A stretch of 32,500 nt of DNA from an uncultured Candidatus Soleaferrea sp. (GTDB lineage: Bacteria > Bacillota > Clostridia > Oscillospirales > Ruminococcaceae), in assembly GCA_934527325.1 (NCBI GenBank), contig CAKTAG010000005.1, positions 1 through 32,500 on the forward strand, read 5' to 3'. Made by a program: the position numbers and the translations under genes. The notes under the pieces are model-generated. The model saw only the letters and a list, made by a program, of their open reading frames with translations, did no database searches and had not been told where the DNA came from. Numbering within the stretch: position 1 is the first letter of the stretch; each line of letters opens with the position of its first letter. Below are positions 23,485 to 32,500 of the stretch, in pieces.

Positions 23485-24507
23485 CTAACACTTTAAACCC
23501 ATGTTTAATACCGACCAAACCGCTAACAAACAACCTATAACTGTAACTATTGAAAAAATTATAACTATTTTATTTTCGCTATATCCAGACATCTCGAAAT
23601 GGTGATGTATAGGGCTCATTTTAAATATTCTTTTACCTGTTAATTTAAAATTTATAACTTGAATTATAACAGACATTGTTTCAATAATATATATTATTCC
23701 AATAAATACTAAAATTATTGGTTGCCCTATGCTAAAAGCCAAACTAACTATTAAACCACCTAAAAACATTGCGCCTGTATCGCCCATAAAAATTTTAGCC
23801 GGATATTTATTCCATTTTAAAAACCCTAAACAACCACCTATTAAACACACAGCCATTAACTGTGATGTATAGCTTTTTAAAATATACGCAATTGCCAATA
23901 ACCCTACACCCGCTACAGCTGTAACAGATGTTGCTAATCCATCAATTCCATCTGTTAAATTTACAGCATTAACCGTACCTACAATTACAAACAAAGCTAA
24001 AGGGTAATAAAAAAAACCTAAATTATATTGCCCTATAAACGTAACTATAATTGTTGAATCTGATTGGTTAGCAAAATACATTGCCATTAAATACAGTACA
24101 CCAACTAATATTTGTAGCATTGTTTTTTGCCTAGCCATTAAACCTAAATTCCTTTTTTTTACCACTTTTATATAATCATCTGCAAACCCTATTGCCCCAA
24201 AACCTAACGCCATAAAAATTCCACTAAAAAACTTCATTCCATCTAAAATAACATCATTGTAAAACCTATATTGCGTATTAAAAAATAATATTAAATACCC
24301 TACCGAAGATGCAATTAAAATACCTGTAATAAACATTATTCCACCTATAGTAGGTGTTCCCTGCTTTGTTTTATGCCATGTTGGGCCAATTTCTTTTATA
24401 GTTTGGCCATATTTAACTTTATGTAAAAAAGGCACCAATAAATTACCTAACAAAGACGTTATTAAATAAGCTAAAACAAAACTTATAATTATATAATAAC
24501 ATTTCAT
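23485..24507 (-). CDS. mraY: Phospho-N-acetylmuramoyl-pentapeptide transferase MraY
   Basis: MraY moves phospho-MurNAc-pentapeptide onto undecaprenyl phosphate, giving lipid I. A 340-residue, ten-helix membrane enzyme. Landmarks: the cytosolic loop TKQGTPTIGGIMF, the Asp pair in FADDYIKVVKKRNLGL, NLTDGIDGLA, FMGDTGAMFLGG and the HHHFEMSG motif. AAGGAG lies 13 bases before the ATG. Only 10 bases separate it from murF, so translation is probably coupled. Confidence 0.98.
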   Translation of the reverse strand: MKCYYIIISFVLAYLITSLLGNLLVPFLHKVKYGQTIKEIGPTWHKTKQGTPTIGGIMFITGILIASSVGYLILFFNTQYRFYNDVILDGMKFFSGIFMALGFGAIGFADDYIKVVKKRNLGLMARQKTMLQILVGVLYLMAMYFANQSDSTIIVTFIGQYNLGFFYYPLALFVIVGTVNAVNLTDGIDGLATSVTAVAGVGLLAIAYILKSYTSQLMAVCLIGGCLGFLKWNKYPAKIFMGDTGAMFLGGLIVSLAFSIGQPIILVFIGIIYIIETMSVIIQVINFKLTGKRIFKMSPIHHHFEMSGYSENKIVIIFSIVTVIGCLLAVWSVLNMGLKC

Positions 24508-24517
24508 AATTTTTCTA

Positions 24518-25885
24518 TCACTCCTTGTTTTTATAAATTTTTTCTATAACTTCTTCAAGCTTCATTCCTCGGCTTGCTTTAAACCAAACAATATCACCAC
24601 TGTTTATTTCTGCGTTTAATTTTTTTTCTAGTTCTATTTTACCAGGGAATATTTCTATATCTCTTTTATTCATTCCATTTTCTATAGCCCCATCAACATA
24701 TTGTTTAGCAAAATCACCAAAACAATATACTTTATCAACAGCACTTTTAGCTATTAGCTGCCCAATTTTATAATGCTCTTTATTAGCTATGCATCCTAAC
24801 TCCAACATATCAGAAATAACCATTATTTTTCTTCCGCTTACAGTTATTCTACTTATAGTTTCTATTGCTGCTTTCATCGAATCTGGGCTAGCGTTATAGC
24901 AATCTTCAACAAATTTTATACCGTTAAAATTAACTATTTTTTGCCGCATTCCAGATGGCTTATATAACTTTAAACCTTCTAAAATATCATCTACAGATAT
25001 TGCTAACTGCCTACCAATAATATATGCTACCAACGCACTATAAACACTGTGTTCCCCTAAACATGGCAACTCTACTTTTATTTTTAACGAATCATCAACA
25101 ATATCAAAATTTGTTTTTTCTAAATTGTAATTAATATTATTAGCAAAAACGTCTGCATTCTCACTTTTAATAGAATAAAATTTTACATTATACCCTTTGT
25201 TACTATAACTATTAAAAAAATCTACATCTTTATTTAAAATAAGTGTACTTCCTTTTTTCATTCCACCTATTATTTCCATTTTAGCTTTAAATATATTTTC
25301 TCTAGTTTTTAAACTTTCTATATGCGAAACCCCTATGTTAGTTACAACACCAATATTTGGTTTTATTATATTTGATATTTCTAAAATTTCACCAAAATTA
25401 CACATACCCATTTCTATAATAGCAACATCAATACCTTCGTGCAAATTTAAAATTGTTTTAGAAACTCCAATTTCATTATTTAAATTTTGCTCTGTTTTTA
25501 AAATTTTATATTTTTTACCCACAACAGAAGCTACCATATCTTTTGTTGTGGTTTTCCCTACACTTCCTGTTATTCCAATAACTTTTACATTAAATAACGA
25601 CCTATAATAAGTAGCTATATCAATAAGAGCTTGTTTGGTGTTAGCAACCTTTATTAACCTACTACAATTAATATTTTTATCTGCCACAACAGCAACTGCA
25701 CCAGCTTCTAAAGCCTTATTTATAAAATCGTGCCCATCAAAATTTTTTCCCCTTAAAGCAATAAACAGCTTCCCCTTTAAGTTTTCTCTTGTATCTGTAG
25801 AAACACCATTTACGTACCCCTGCACTGCCATAGTTGTTGTTCCATTAGTACACTCTATAACTTCTTTTAAACTTAATTGTTTCAT
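24518..25885 (-). CDS. murF: UDP-MurNAc-tripeptide--D-Ala-D-Ala ligase MurF
   Basis: MurF adds D-Ala-D-Ala to the UDP-MurNAc-tripeptide in the cytosol using ATP. It has the Mur-ligase three-domain layout: an N-terminal substrate domain (GVSTDTRENLKGKLFIALRG), a central ATPase with P-loop GSVGKTTTK, then NIGVSHIE and MGMCNFGE, and a C-terminal domain containing DCYNASPDSMKAAIET, the MurF-type signature. 455 residues, normal length. The ribosome site is weak (GAGAAAGTGA), which suggests reinitiation after murE, 30 bases upstream. Confidence 0.97.
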   Translation of the reverse strand: MKQLSLKEVIECTNGTTTMAVQGYVNGVSTDTRENLKGKLFIALRGKNFDGHDFINKALEAGAVAVVADKNINCSRLIKVANTKQALIDIATYYRSLFNVKVIGITGSVGKTTTKDMVASVVGKKYKILKTEQNLNNEIGVSKTILNLHEGIDVAIIEMGMCNFGEILEISNIIKPNIGVVTNIGVSHIESLKTRENIFKAKMEIIGGMKKGSTLILNKDVDFFNSYSNKGYNVKFYSIKSENADVFANNINYNLEKTNFDIVDDSLKIKVELPCLGEHSVYSALVAYIIGRQLAISVDDILEGLKLYKPSGMRQKIVNFNGIKFVEDCYNASPDSMKAAIETISRITVSGRKIMVISDMLELGCIANKEHYKIGQLIAKSAVDKVYCFGDFAKQYVDGAIENGMNKRDIEIFPGKIELEKKLNAEINSGDIVWFKASRGMKLEEVIEKIYKNKE

Positions 25886-25915
25886 TCACTTTCTCTTCTC
25901 TTTAATTAAATTATT

Positions 25916-27364
25916 TTATATTTTACCATTTTCCATAATATCATAAACTATTTCGTATTCATCAAAATATATCGTTCCAAAATCCAAAACTTGGTAATCT
26001 TCATGTCCTTTACCAGCTAAGATTAGTATATCATCTTTTTTAGAATTTTCAAGTGCCCACTCAATAGCTTCATATCTATCCACAATAATTTTGTAAGGTG
26101 TATTATTTTTTTCTAAACCTGGTTTTGCATCATTTATAATAATCTCTGGGTTTTCATCTCTAGGGTTATCTGAAGTTAAAATAACAAAATCTGATTTTTT
26201 TGCAGCAATGTCTGCCATTATTGCCCTTTTTGTTCTATCTCTATTACCAGCACAACCAAATAAAATAACAACTCTACCTTTAGCAAATTCGTTTATTGCA
26301 TCAAGAATTTTTTCTATTCCATCTGGCCCATGCGCATAATCTCTAATAACTGTAAAATCTGCATTAATAGGTAAAATTTCTGCCCTACCCTTTACACCTT
26401 TACAACACTTTAGCCCTTTTAATATTTCTTGTTTGTTAAAACCCAAAGTTGCCACAGCTGCCACCGCTGCTATAGAGTTAGCAACAAAAAATTCACCTAT
26501 CATATTTATATTCACATTGTATTTTTTTAATTCTGTTATTAAATTAAAAGTTGTGCCTTTAGCAGATATAGAAATACCAGTAGAATAAAAATCTGCACTA
26601 TTTTTAGATATTGAGTAACTATATTTTTTACACTTTACTTCATCAAATAACCTACAACCATAATTCCCATCTATATTTATAACTGCATTCTTACACCTAT
26701 TAAATAATTTTTTCTTTGCTAAAAAATAATTTTCCATATTTTTATGGTAGTCTAAATGATCTTGAGTTAAATTTGTAAAAATTGCCGTCTCAAAATCTAA
26801 ACCATATATTCTATCCTGGTCAATAGCATGTGAAGATACTTCCATAACAGCATAATCACAACCTGAATCTACCATTTTTCTAAATAATATATTCAATTCT
26901 AAAGGGTCTGGAGTAGTGTATTTAGCCGGAAAAGACATTTCTTCTATTTCGTTCTGTATAGTACCTATTAACCCTACTTTTTTACCTAAATACTCTAATA
27001 TATGTTTTATAATATATGTTGTAGATGTTTTTCCATTAGTACCTGTTACCCCTATTAACTTTAGCTTTTTACTAGGGTTACCAAATAAATTGGCTGCCAT
27101 TTTTGCATATGCTTTTCTAGTATCTGCAACAATTATTTGGTTTTTTAATCCAATATCTTTTTGTGTTACTACAGCCAATGTTTCTGGCGGTAAAGATGTT
27201 TTTGCATATTCATGCCCATTAAACCTTGCACCATCAATACATATAAAAACATCTCCGTAATTTAAAGTTCTTGAATCTGTTGTAATATTTTTTACCTTAC
27301 GTGTTTTTACATCTTTAATTTGTGTTTTATAATCAATACCATCTAAAATCTGTTCTAATACCAT
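25916..27364 (-). CDS. murE: UDP-MurNAc-L-Ala-D-Glu--meso-DAP ligase MurE
   Basis: MurE adds the third stem-peptide residue. The 482-residue protein has TDSRTLNYGDVFICIDG in the N-terminal domain, the P-loop GVTGTNGKTSTTY, and TNLTQDHLDYH containing the carbamylated-Lys/His region. The C-terminal DNPRDENP motif has Arg in the position that selects meso-diaminopimelate in MurE of DAP-type bacteria (Lys-type enzymes differ there). This fits the dapB gene in the same window. The gene is 85 bases after the PBP gene and 30 bases before murF. Confidence 0.98.
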   Translation of the reverse strand: MVLEQILDGIDYKTQIKDVKTRKVKNITTDSRTLNYGDVFICIDGARFNGHEYAKTSLPPETLAVVTQKDIGLKNQIIVADTRKAYAKMAANLFGNPSKKLKLIGVTGTNGKTSTTYIIKHILEYLGKKVGLIGTIQNEIEEMSFPAKYTTPDPLELNILFRKMVDSGCDYAVMEVSSHAIDQDRIYGLDFETAIFTNLTQDHLDYHKNMENYFLAKKKLFNRCKNAVINIDGNYGCRLFDEVKCKKYSYSISKNSADFYSTGISISAKGTTFNLITELKKYNVNINMIGEFFVANSIAAVAAVATLGFNKQEILKGLKCCKGVKGRAEILPINADFTVIRDYAHGPDGIEKILDAINEFAKGRVVILFGCAGNRDRTKRAIMADIAAKKSDFVILTSDNPRDENPEIIINDAKPGLEKNNTPYKIIVDRYEAIEWALENSKKDDILILAGKGHEDYQVLDFGTIYFDEYEIVYDIMENGKI

Positions 27365-27449
27365 TATTAAAAACCTTCTTTCCAGATTTAGAAAATAAAT
27401 ATTTCAAAATTAAAATAACTATTCTATAACATTATATATATGTTAAATG

Positions 27450-29675
27450 TTACTCTAACCGCTCAGTATTAATAAATTCAACTGTAACAACTGTACCAGC
27501 AACAACTTCTGTTCCTGGCTCTGGAATTTGCCGTTTTGCAACTGTACCTTTTATACCAACATTTGCACCAGTTATTCTTATGTTTAAAAGCCTTTGCCCA
27601 AGTATTTTACTTGCTTGCGCAGCTGTACAACCTGTAACATCTGGAACTTCTTGTTTAACCAATTCTTCTTGGTCAGATAAATATAAAACTATTAAAGAAC
27701 CTCCTGGTACTTTTGTACCACCAGCTGGCATTTGTTTTACCACTTTTCCACCTTCAGCATCTACAGCGCCTACAACATTATATTGCAACCCTTTTGATTC
27801 TAATTGTTCTTTAGCAATATCTAATTCTTCACCAGTAACATGCGGAACATTTATATCCATATGTTCTAATTCTTCTTTTGTATACTGCGGATCTATACCT
27901 ATGTAAGGTAATGCATCTGCCATAATGCCACCAACTACAGGTGCTGCCATTACTGAACCATAACCAACCACACCAGGTTCATCTAATAAAACTAAAACTG
28001 CAATTTTAGGGTCATTAACAGGTGCAAACCCTAAAAAAGATAGTATATATTCCCTAACTTGACCATCAATTTTTTTATCTATTTTCTCTGATGTACCTGT
28101 TTTTCCTCCTATTCTGTAGCCCTTTATGTATGCATTCCTACCACTACCCTCTTTTACAACACCTTCACACATTGTTGCTACATTGTTTGATGTTGTAACT
28201 GAAACAACTTGCCTTTTTAACAACGGCTGTACATTTTTAACCGATTTTCCATTTTTATCTACTATTTGTTTTACTAAATGTGGTTCATATAAATTTCCGC
28301 CATTTATAGCAGCAGATACACCTGTAATAATTTGTATAGGTGTTACTTTAAAAGTTTGCCCCATAGAAGATGATGCCAATTCAACTACCTTAAAATTCCG
28401 CATAGGGTGGTATATACTTTCCGCTTCTCCAGGAATATCTATACCCGTTAACTCTGTAAATCCAAACATCTTAAAATATTCTCTAAATTTTTCTGGGCCA
28501 ATTTTTTGCCCAACATTTATAAACCACGGGTTGCAAGAATTCATAACAGCTTTTGGGAAGTCTTGCATTCCATGCCCACCATTTTTCCAACATCTTATTG
28601 TTTGGTTAGCAACAGTTATAGCTCCGTTACAACAATATGTATCTGTAATTTTAGCGCTACCTGTTTCTAATGCAGTAGCTGCTGTAATTATTTTAAAAAC
28701 CGACCCGGGTTCATAAGGGTCCGAAACAGCTTTATTCCTCCATTGCCAATTTTGCTCTTCTAATATAGCCTTTTTTCTTTCTTTTTTATCTGTAATTTTT
28801 TCAATTTCTTCTGCTTTAGCTTTGTCGAATATCTCTGTAGGTTTATTCGGGTCAAAATCTGGCTTAGTAGCCATAGCCAAAATTTCACCAGATTTAACAT
28901 CCATAATAATACCCGTTGCTCTATTTTTAATGTTATGTTCTTTAACTGCTATTTCTAAATGCTTTTCTAAAAAATGCTGTAAAACTTCATCAATAGTAAG
29001 CACAACACTGTTTCCATCTTTAGGTTCATACCTTTGTTCATATTTATAAGGCATATCTTTTGTTTTACCATTTTTAGCAACAGTGATTTTGCCACTTTCA
29101 CCTTCTAAAATTTTATTATAGTAAGCTTCTATTCCAGCCAACCCTTGATTTTCTGAACCTGTAAAACCTATTACATTAGCAGCAAAATTTTCAAATGGGT
29201 AATACCTTTTATTATCTTCTTCTAGCCTAACACCTCTTAATTTATTATCTTTAACAAAAGCTATAACCTTATCTGCCAATGGTTTTTCTATTTTTTTCTT
29301 AATTATTTCATAGTAGGTTTTTTGCTTAGATCTTTCAATTATAAAATCCTTATCTACATCTAGCATATTAGCTAACCCATCAGCTATTTTTAACCTATCA
29401 TCTTCACTTTCTATATCCATAGGTGAAATAACAACTGTCCATGCAGATGCACTTTTAGCTAGCACTTTCATGTTTCGGTCATATATACAACCTCTTTTTG
29501 GGGAAATCATAGTTGCTCTCATCTGTTGTTTTTCTGCCATTTGCCTAAATTTAGAAGATTGCGTTATTTGTATATTCCATAACCTTAATATAAGCAAAAA
29601 AAATCCAAGCAAAATCATTATAACCATAATAAATAAACAACGTCTTCTCATTTTATTAGTGGGAGCTTTTACCAT
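27450..29675 (-). CDS. spoVD: Class B penicillin-binding protein, SpoVD/PBP2 type, with two PASTA domains
   Basis: A transpeptidase that cross-links peptidoglycan together with a SEDS protein. One N-terminal membrane anchor (about 14-34), a dimerisation domain starting SPKRGCIYDRN, then the catalytic domain with S325xxK328 (GSVFK), SCN (380-382) and KTGTSEK. Two PASTA domains follow (PHVTGEELDIAKEQLESKG and PDVTGCTAAQASKIL). Start: an upstream GTG at 29687 is possible, but the ATG at 29675 has AAAGGTG 9 bases before it and gives 741 residues. Its position between ftsL and murE is that of spoVD in Clostridia and pbpB/ftsI elsewhere; two PASTA domains are PBP2B-like. It could serve division, cortex, or both. 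Confidence 0.95.
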   Translation of the reverse strand: MVKAPTNKMRRRCLFIMVIMILLGFFLLILRLWNIQITQSSKFRQMAEKQQMRATMISPKRGCIYDRNMKVLAKSASAWTVVISPMDIESEDDRLKIADGLANMLDVDKDFIIERSKQKTYYEIIKKKIEKPLADKVIAFVKDNKLRGVRLEEDNKRYYPFENFAANVIGFTGSENQGLAGIEAYYNKILEGESGKITVAKNGKTKDMPYKYEQRYEPKDGNSVVLTIDEVLQHFLEKHLEIAVKEHNIKNRATGIIMDVKSGEILAMATKPDFDPNKPTEIFDKAKAEEIEKITDKKERKKAILEEQNWQWRNKAVSDPYEPGSVFKIITAATALETGSAKITDTYCCNGAITVANQTIRCWKNGGHGMQDFPKAVMNSCNPWFINVGQKIGPEKFREYFKMFGFTELTGIDIPGEAESIYHPMRNFKVVELASSSMGQTFKVTPIQIITGVSAAINGGNLYEPHLVKQIVDKNGKSVKNVQPLLKRQVVSVTTSNNVATMCEGVVKEGSGRNAYIKGYRIGGKTGTSEKIDKKIDGQVREYILSFLGFAPVNDPKIAVLVLLDEPGVVGYGSVMAAPVVGGIMADALPYIGIDPQYTKEELEHMDINVPHVTGEELDIAKEQLESKGLQYNVVGAVDAEGGKVVKQMPAGGTKVPGGSLIVLYLSDQEELVKQEVPDVTGCTAAQASKILGQRLLNIRITGANVGIKGTVAKRQIPEPGTEVVAGTVVTVEFINTERLE

Positions 29676-29772
29676 ATTCACCTTCACCTTTTTAATTTTT
29701 TAAACCCTATGCATAGTCGCTAAATATTATATATGCATTCACTATTATAAAATATATCTATTTTAGCTACTT

Positions 29773-29816
29773 AAAACAAAGGAATTCCTTTATTCCCAAA
29801 GAAATTCCTTTGTTTT
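29773..29816 (-). terminator. Hairpin between ftsL and spoVD (attenuator or partial terminator)
   Basis: A perfect 14-bp stem (AAAACAAAGGAATT at 29773-29786 with 29803-29816). On the minus strand it is followed by only a short T stretch (TTGTTTTAAG), so it may lower rather than stop readthrough into spoVD. Confidence 0.55.
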
Positions 29817-29842
29817 GTAACTTATTATATACTATTTAAAAG

Positions 29843-30304
29843 TTACTTTATATATGCTAACATATTATGTAAAAATTTTTTAACAGTTTTAAACTTACTT
29901 TTTTTATTGTTTGCAACTTCAAACTTATCTTTTGTTTTAAAATTAACATATTCTATCTGGTAATCCTGAACAGGTTGCAAACCCTCTTGCTTAGCTCTTT
30001 CTTCTATGTTTTTTAACGAGATTTTAGATTCCATACTAACTTCTAACCTAATTTTTTCATTCAACAAAGTTTCGTAATTTTTTTTGTAATGTACTATTTC
30101 TCCACCAATTTCATCTAATTCAACGTTACTGTAAATTAAGTAAGAAACCATTGCAACCAAAAACAATAACAACATAATAGCTTTAAAAGGAGCCAAGCCT
30201 AAAACATTAACCGACTTAGATTTTACAACTTTAAAACCTGAACGCCGTAAATTTACATTAGAAAAGTCTTTTTTATAAGCCAAATTTTGTCTATTATACT
30301 TCAA
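29843..30304 (-). CDS. ftsL: FtsL-like cell-division protein
   Basis: A 153-residue bitopic protein: a basic N-terminal cytosolic part (about 1-38), one membrane helix (FKAIMLLLFLVAMVSYLIY, about 40-58), then a coiled-coil stretch (VHYKKNYETLLNEKIRLEVSM) and the DivIC/FtsL-like ending IEERAKQEGLQP. FtsL joins FtsB/DivIC and FtsQ/DivIB at the septum and activates the FtsW-PBP synthase. Sequence conservation in this family is low; the call depends on architecture and on its place between rsmH and the PBP gene. The tail after residue 120 is unusually Lys-rich. Confidence 0.88.
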   Translation of the reverse strand: MKYNRQNLAYKKDFSNVNLRRSGFKVVKSKSVNVLGLAPFKAIMLLLFLVAMVSYLIYSNVELDEIGGEIVHYKKNYETLLNEKIRLEVSMESKISLKNIEERAKQEGLQPVQDYQIEYVNFKTKDKFEVANNKKSKFKTVKKFLHNMLAYIK

Positions 30305-30349
30305 AATTACTAACCCCTAATTAATTTTTTTTAAAACAAATAGTTAAAT

Positions 30350-31282
30350 TCATAATTTTTCAATTACTCTTAATTTTGCACTTTTAGACCTGCTATTTTC
30401 ACATAATTCTTGATTTGATGGCAGTATTGGTTTTTTGTTAACAAATTTCGCCATTTGCTTATGGCCACAAACGCAAATAGGGAAGCCTGGCGGACAAATA
30501 CACCCTTTTGTTAAAGCAGAAAATTTTTGTTTAACAATTCTATCTTCTAAAGAATGAAAAGTTATAATAGCAAACCGCCCGCCACTATTCAACTTTTTAA
30601 AAGAACTATTTATACATTCAGTTAAACTATTTAATTCATCATTAACAGCAATTCTAATAGCTTGAAAAGTTCTTTTACATGGGTTACCACCTTTACGCCT
30701 TAAAGGTGCTGGAATAGCTTCTTTTATTACCTCGCAAAGTTGATATGTGGTTTTTATTGGTTGCTTTTTTCTATATGCCTCTATATTTTTAGCAATCTTC
30801 CAACTGCATTTTTCTTCCCCATATTCAAAAATAATTTTAGCTAAAGCTTCTGCACTATATGAGTTAACAACATCATAAGCACTAACACCACTTTTAGCCA
30901 TCCTCATATCCAAAACAGCATCTTTATTGTAACAAAAACCTCTATCCACTTGGTCTAATTGGTAAGATGATACTCCTAAATCTAGCAATAACCCATCTAT
31001 GTTGCCTATATTTAACTCATCTAATTTTTTTAATATGTATTTAAAATCTGAATGAACAACTATAACATTACTATAATTTTCAAATTTTTGCTTAATATGT
31101 TTTATAGCGTCTGGGTCTTTATCAAAACAAATTAAAGTACCTTTTAATGATAGTTTTTTTAAAATCTCGTAAGAATGGCCTCCACCACCCGTTGTACCAT
31201 CAACATAAATTCCATCTGGTTTTATATTCAATAAATCAATAGCCTCTTTTAACAAAACTGGGTAGTGTTTAAAATTTAACAT
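30350..31282 (-). CDS. rsmH: 16S rRNA (cytosine-1402-N4)-methyltransferase RsmH (MraW)
   Basis: RsmH methylates N4 of C1402 in the ribosomal decoding centre using S-adenosylmethionine. The protein shows HYPVLLKEAID at the start, the SAM-binding motif YVDGTTGGGGHS, LLLDLGVSSYQLD, RGFCYNKDAVLDMRM, RKGGNPCKRTFQAIRIAVN, FHSLEDRIVK, and ends NQELCENSRSKSAKLRVIE. The open frame begins at 31339, but homology starts at the ATG at 31282 (310 residues). A purine-rich AAGAAAGG lies 17 bases upstream, too far to be ideal, so the start is fairly but not fully certain. First gene of the division and cell-wall operon; the usual preceding mraZ is absent. Confidence 0.96.
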   Translation of the reverse strand: MLNFKHYPVLLKEAIDLLNIKPDGIYVDGTTGGGGHSYEILKKLSLKGTLICFDKDPDAIKHIKQKFENYSNVIVVHSDFKYILKKLDELNIGNIDGLLLDLGVSSYQLDQVDRGFCYNKDAVLDMRMAKSGVSAYDVVNSYSAEALAKIIFEYGEEKCSWKIAKNIEAYRKKQPIKTTYQLCEVIKEAIPAPLRRKGGNPCKRTFQAIRIAVNDELNSLTECINSSFKKLNSGGRFAIITFHSLEDRIVKQKFSALTKGCICPPGFPICVCGHKQMAKFVNKKPILPSNQELCENSRSKSAKLRVIEKL

Positions 31283-31354
31283 TACAGTAAAAACAAATGC
31301 CTTTCTTAATACAAAAAATTCCATAAATATTTTATACAAAATATTCTCATATTA

Positions 31355-31383
31355 ATTATAACGTGTAACTCTTATAAAATCAA
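31355..31383 (-). promoter_or_regulatory. Sigma-A promoter of the rsmH-murG operon
   Basis: Minus-strand TTGATT (complement of 31378-31383) and TATAAT (complement of 31355-31360) with a 17-base spacer. The -35 overlaps a short palindrome, AAAATCAACTGATTTT (31376-31391), which could be an operator. Confidence 0.8.
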
Positions 31384-31607
31384 CTGATTTTTTTAACATT
31401 TAACATTTTTTATTTGAAAATATTTACATTCAAAATCAAAACATATAGTAATATATAACACAAAAATTACAGAATTACTTAAGCTAAATATTTTTTGTAA
31501 AGTTAGCATTCGCAGCAAATATTGCAAACTATCCACAACCATCTCCACCATCAATCAATAAGTCTATATGTACTAACTTTTAAAGGCATTTTTACCCAAA
31601 AATAAAC

Positions 31608-31648
31608 AAACCCTTTACTTACGCTTTTTTTACGCAAATAAAGGGTTT
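31608..31648. terminator. Hairpin terminator downstream of the repeat protein
   Basis: A 10-bp stem (AAACCCTTTA at 31608-31617 with TAAAGGGTTT at 31639-31648), followed by T-rich sequence on the minus strand (TTTGTTTATTTTT). It fits the end of the minus-strand gene at 31710. The rest of 31392-31675 shows nothing recognisable. Confidence 0.65.
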
Positions 31649-31709
31649 TATTCTATTACTTTTTTCTGTTACTGATTATTTCGTACGTCGTTTTTTAGCT
31701 GCTGGCTTC

Positions 31710-32500
31710 TTAACCTATCTGTATCATACCATATGGTCGAATATCGCCGTTATGTGCTTCGTCTGCTCTGCCTAGAGCATTTTCTAATTTTCTCTGCCAT
31801 TCAAGTTCTTCATTACCAAACTCACCTGTGTCCTTTACTACAAGACAAAATATTATTGCAATATATTTATACATCTCTTCTGACGGAACTGTTCCATCTT
31901 GCAAAGTACTGACCACATTGGTTGCTATAGTATACACTCTTTCTCTCATTCTATTAAATCTATCTCGTACTTCCTGGTCCATTCTATCCCATCTTTGATT
32001 TTCAAGGATTTCACATACTTTTTCATAATTTGCAAAAGCATCAAACCCTTTGTCTATATTACGTGCAACTTGAGCAACTAATACAAAAATATCATCTAAA
32101 TTTCTTACTTCTATACCCCAATCTTCTAAAAGTGAGTCATTAAAAGCGCAAAATTCATTTTTGCTAAATTGGTCAATACCTGCTACATTACTTTGAACTA
32201 TGTAATCATAATTCATCCAAAACAATTTTCTTTCATATTCCTCTCTTGGTATACGCTCTCCATCATCATCAACAATAAAATCATCAGGCAAAGCCCCATT
32301 TGCGCGAGCTTGATGTTGAACTTGTTGTGGTTGTTGAGGTGGCTGTTGAACTTGTTGTGGTTGTTGATTTGGCATAACATACCAATTCCACCCTTGACCT
32401 TGTTGTTGCTGTTGATTTGGCACAACATACCAATACCACCCTTGACCTTGTTGTTGCTGTTGATTTGGCACAACATACCAATACCACCCTTGACCTTGTT
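31710..32500 (-). CDS. Gln/Trp/Tyr-repeat protein, partial (5' end beyond the window)
   Basis: The frame runs off the window edge, so the true start is unseen; GTG codons inside the repeat are not starts. The visible N-terminal part is low-complexity: repeats of 16 residues of the type PNQQQQQGQGWYWYVV, then a Pro/Gln/Val-rich stretch (QQVQQPPQQPQQVQ). From about ANGALPDDFIVDDDGERIP onward it is an acidic, mostly helical domain of about 190 residues with no family I recognise. It ends GMIQIG with TAA at 31710. Just past the stop, the +1 frame reads VKKPAAKKRRTK before a stop, a tail typical of DNA-binding proteins, so the end may be frameshifted. The gene precedes rsmH on the same strand but is separated from it by a terminator and a promoter. 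Confidence 0.75.
   Translation of the reverse strand, partial: QGQGWYWYVVPNQQQQQGQGWYWYVVPNQQQQQGQGWNWYVMPNQQPQQVQQPPQQPQQVQHQARANGALPDDFIVDDDGERIPREEYERKLFWMNYDYIVQSNVAGIDQFSKNEFCAFNDSLLEDWGIEVRNLDDIFVLVAQVARNIDKGFDAFANYEKVCEILENQRWDRMDQEVRDRFNRMRERVYTIATNVVSTLQDGTVPSEEMYKYIAIIFCLVVKDTGEFGNEELEWQRKLENALGRADEAHNGDIRPYGMIQIG

Noticed and set aside
28126..28716. 196-codon plus-strand frame
   Set aside because: Antisense to the catalytic domain of the penicillin-binding protein, which has all active-site motifs on the other strand.

Overview
The window looks like a chromosomal segment of a low-GC, endospore-forming Firmicute of the Clostridia type. Evidence: a strongly AT-rich background, Shine-Dalgarno-led genes with ATG, GTG and TTG starts, an alpha/beta-type small acid-soluble spore protein, SpoVAD, and a spoVD/murE/murF/mraY/ftsW/murG cluster. 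DapB and the DNPR signature in MurE indicate meso-diaminopimelate peptidoglycan. Species cannot be named from sequence alone.

Layout. 1-3.4 kb (minus): dapB, a FemAB-family aminoacyltransferase, and an AgrC-like membrane protein whose kinase residues all appear lost. 3.8-5.8 kb (plus): thiI and a LytTR response regulator with its own sigma-A promoter. 5.9-6.8 kb (minus): an isolated holin plus amidase lysis pair. 7.1-8.1 kb: a SASP gene, then an IS200-type remnant and a palindrome-rich block. 8.2-11.5 kb (plus): an exported protein with a 54-bp tandem repeat and a very basic C-terminus, a conserved helical protein, and spoVAD. 11.6-12.2 kb (minus): a group II intron 5' fragment and the tRNA-fMet and tRNA-Leu genes. 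12.5-17.4 kb (plus): a 1567-residue exported metallophosphoesterase with InlB-type repeats, then a previously unlisted 48-residue Cys/Asn-rich membrane peptide. 17.9-20.6 kb (plus): two paralogous AAA/DUF4143 ATPases. 20.9-31.3 kb (minus): the division and cell-wall operon rsmH-ftsL-spoVD-murE-murF-mraY-ftsW-murG. 31.7 kb to the edge (minus): a Gln/aromatic-repeat protein cut by the window end.

How the genes work together. The 10-kb minus-strand operon carries the intracellular path from UDP-MurNAc-dipeptide to lipid II, plus the transglycosylase/transpeptidase pair for septum or spore cortex. It is driven by a consensus promoter just upstream of rsmH. murD is missing from its usual place between mraY and ftsW. 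dapB supplies the diaminopimelate precursor and FemAB would modify the stem peptide. Sporulation genes are scattered as single units rather than grouped.

The most unusual material is in the accessory parts: the exported protein with nuclear-localisation-like and clamp-binding-like motifs, the degenerate AgrC-like receptor beside an intact LytTR regulator, the Cys-rich peptide with a sigma-K-like promoter, a perfect 23-bp-arm palindrome inside a coding region, and the repeat protein whose stop codon is followed by an out-of-frame basic tail.
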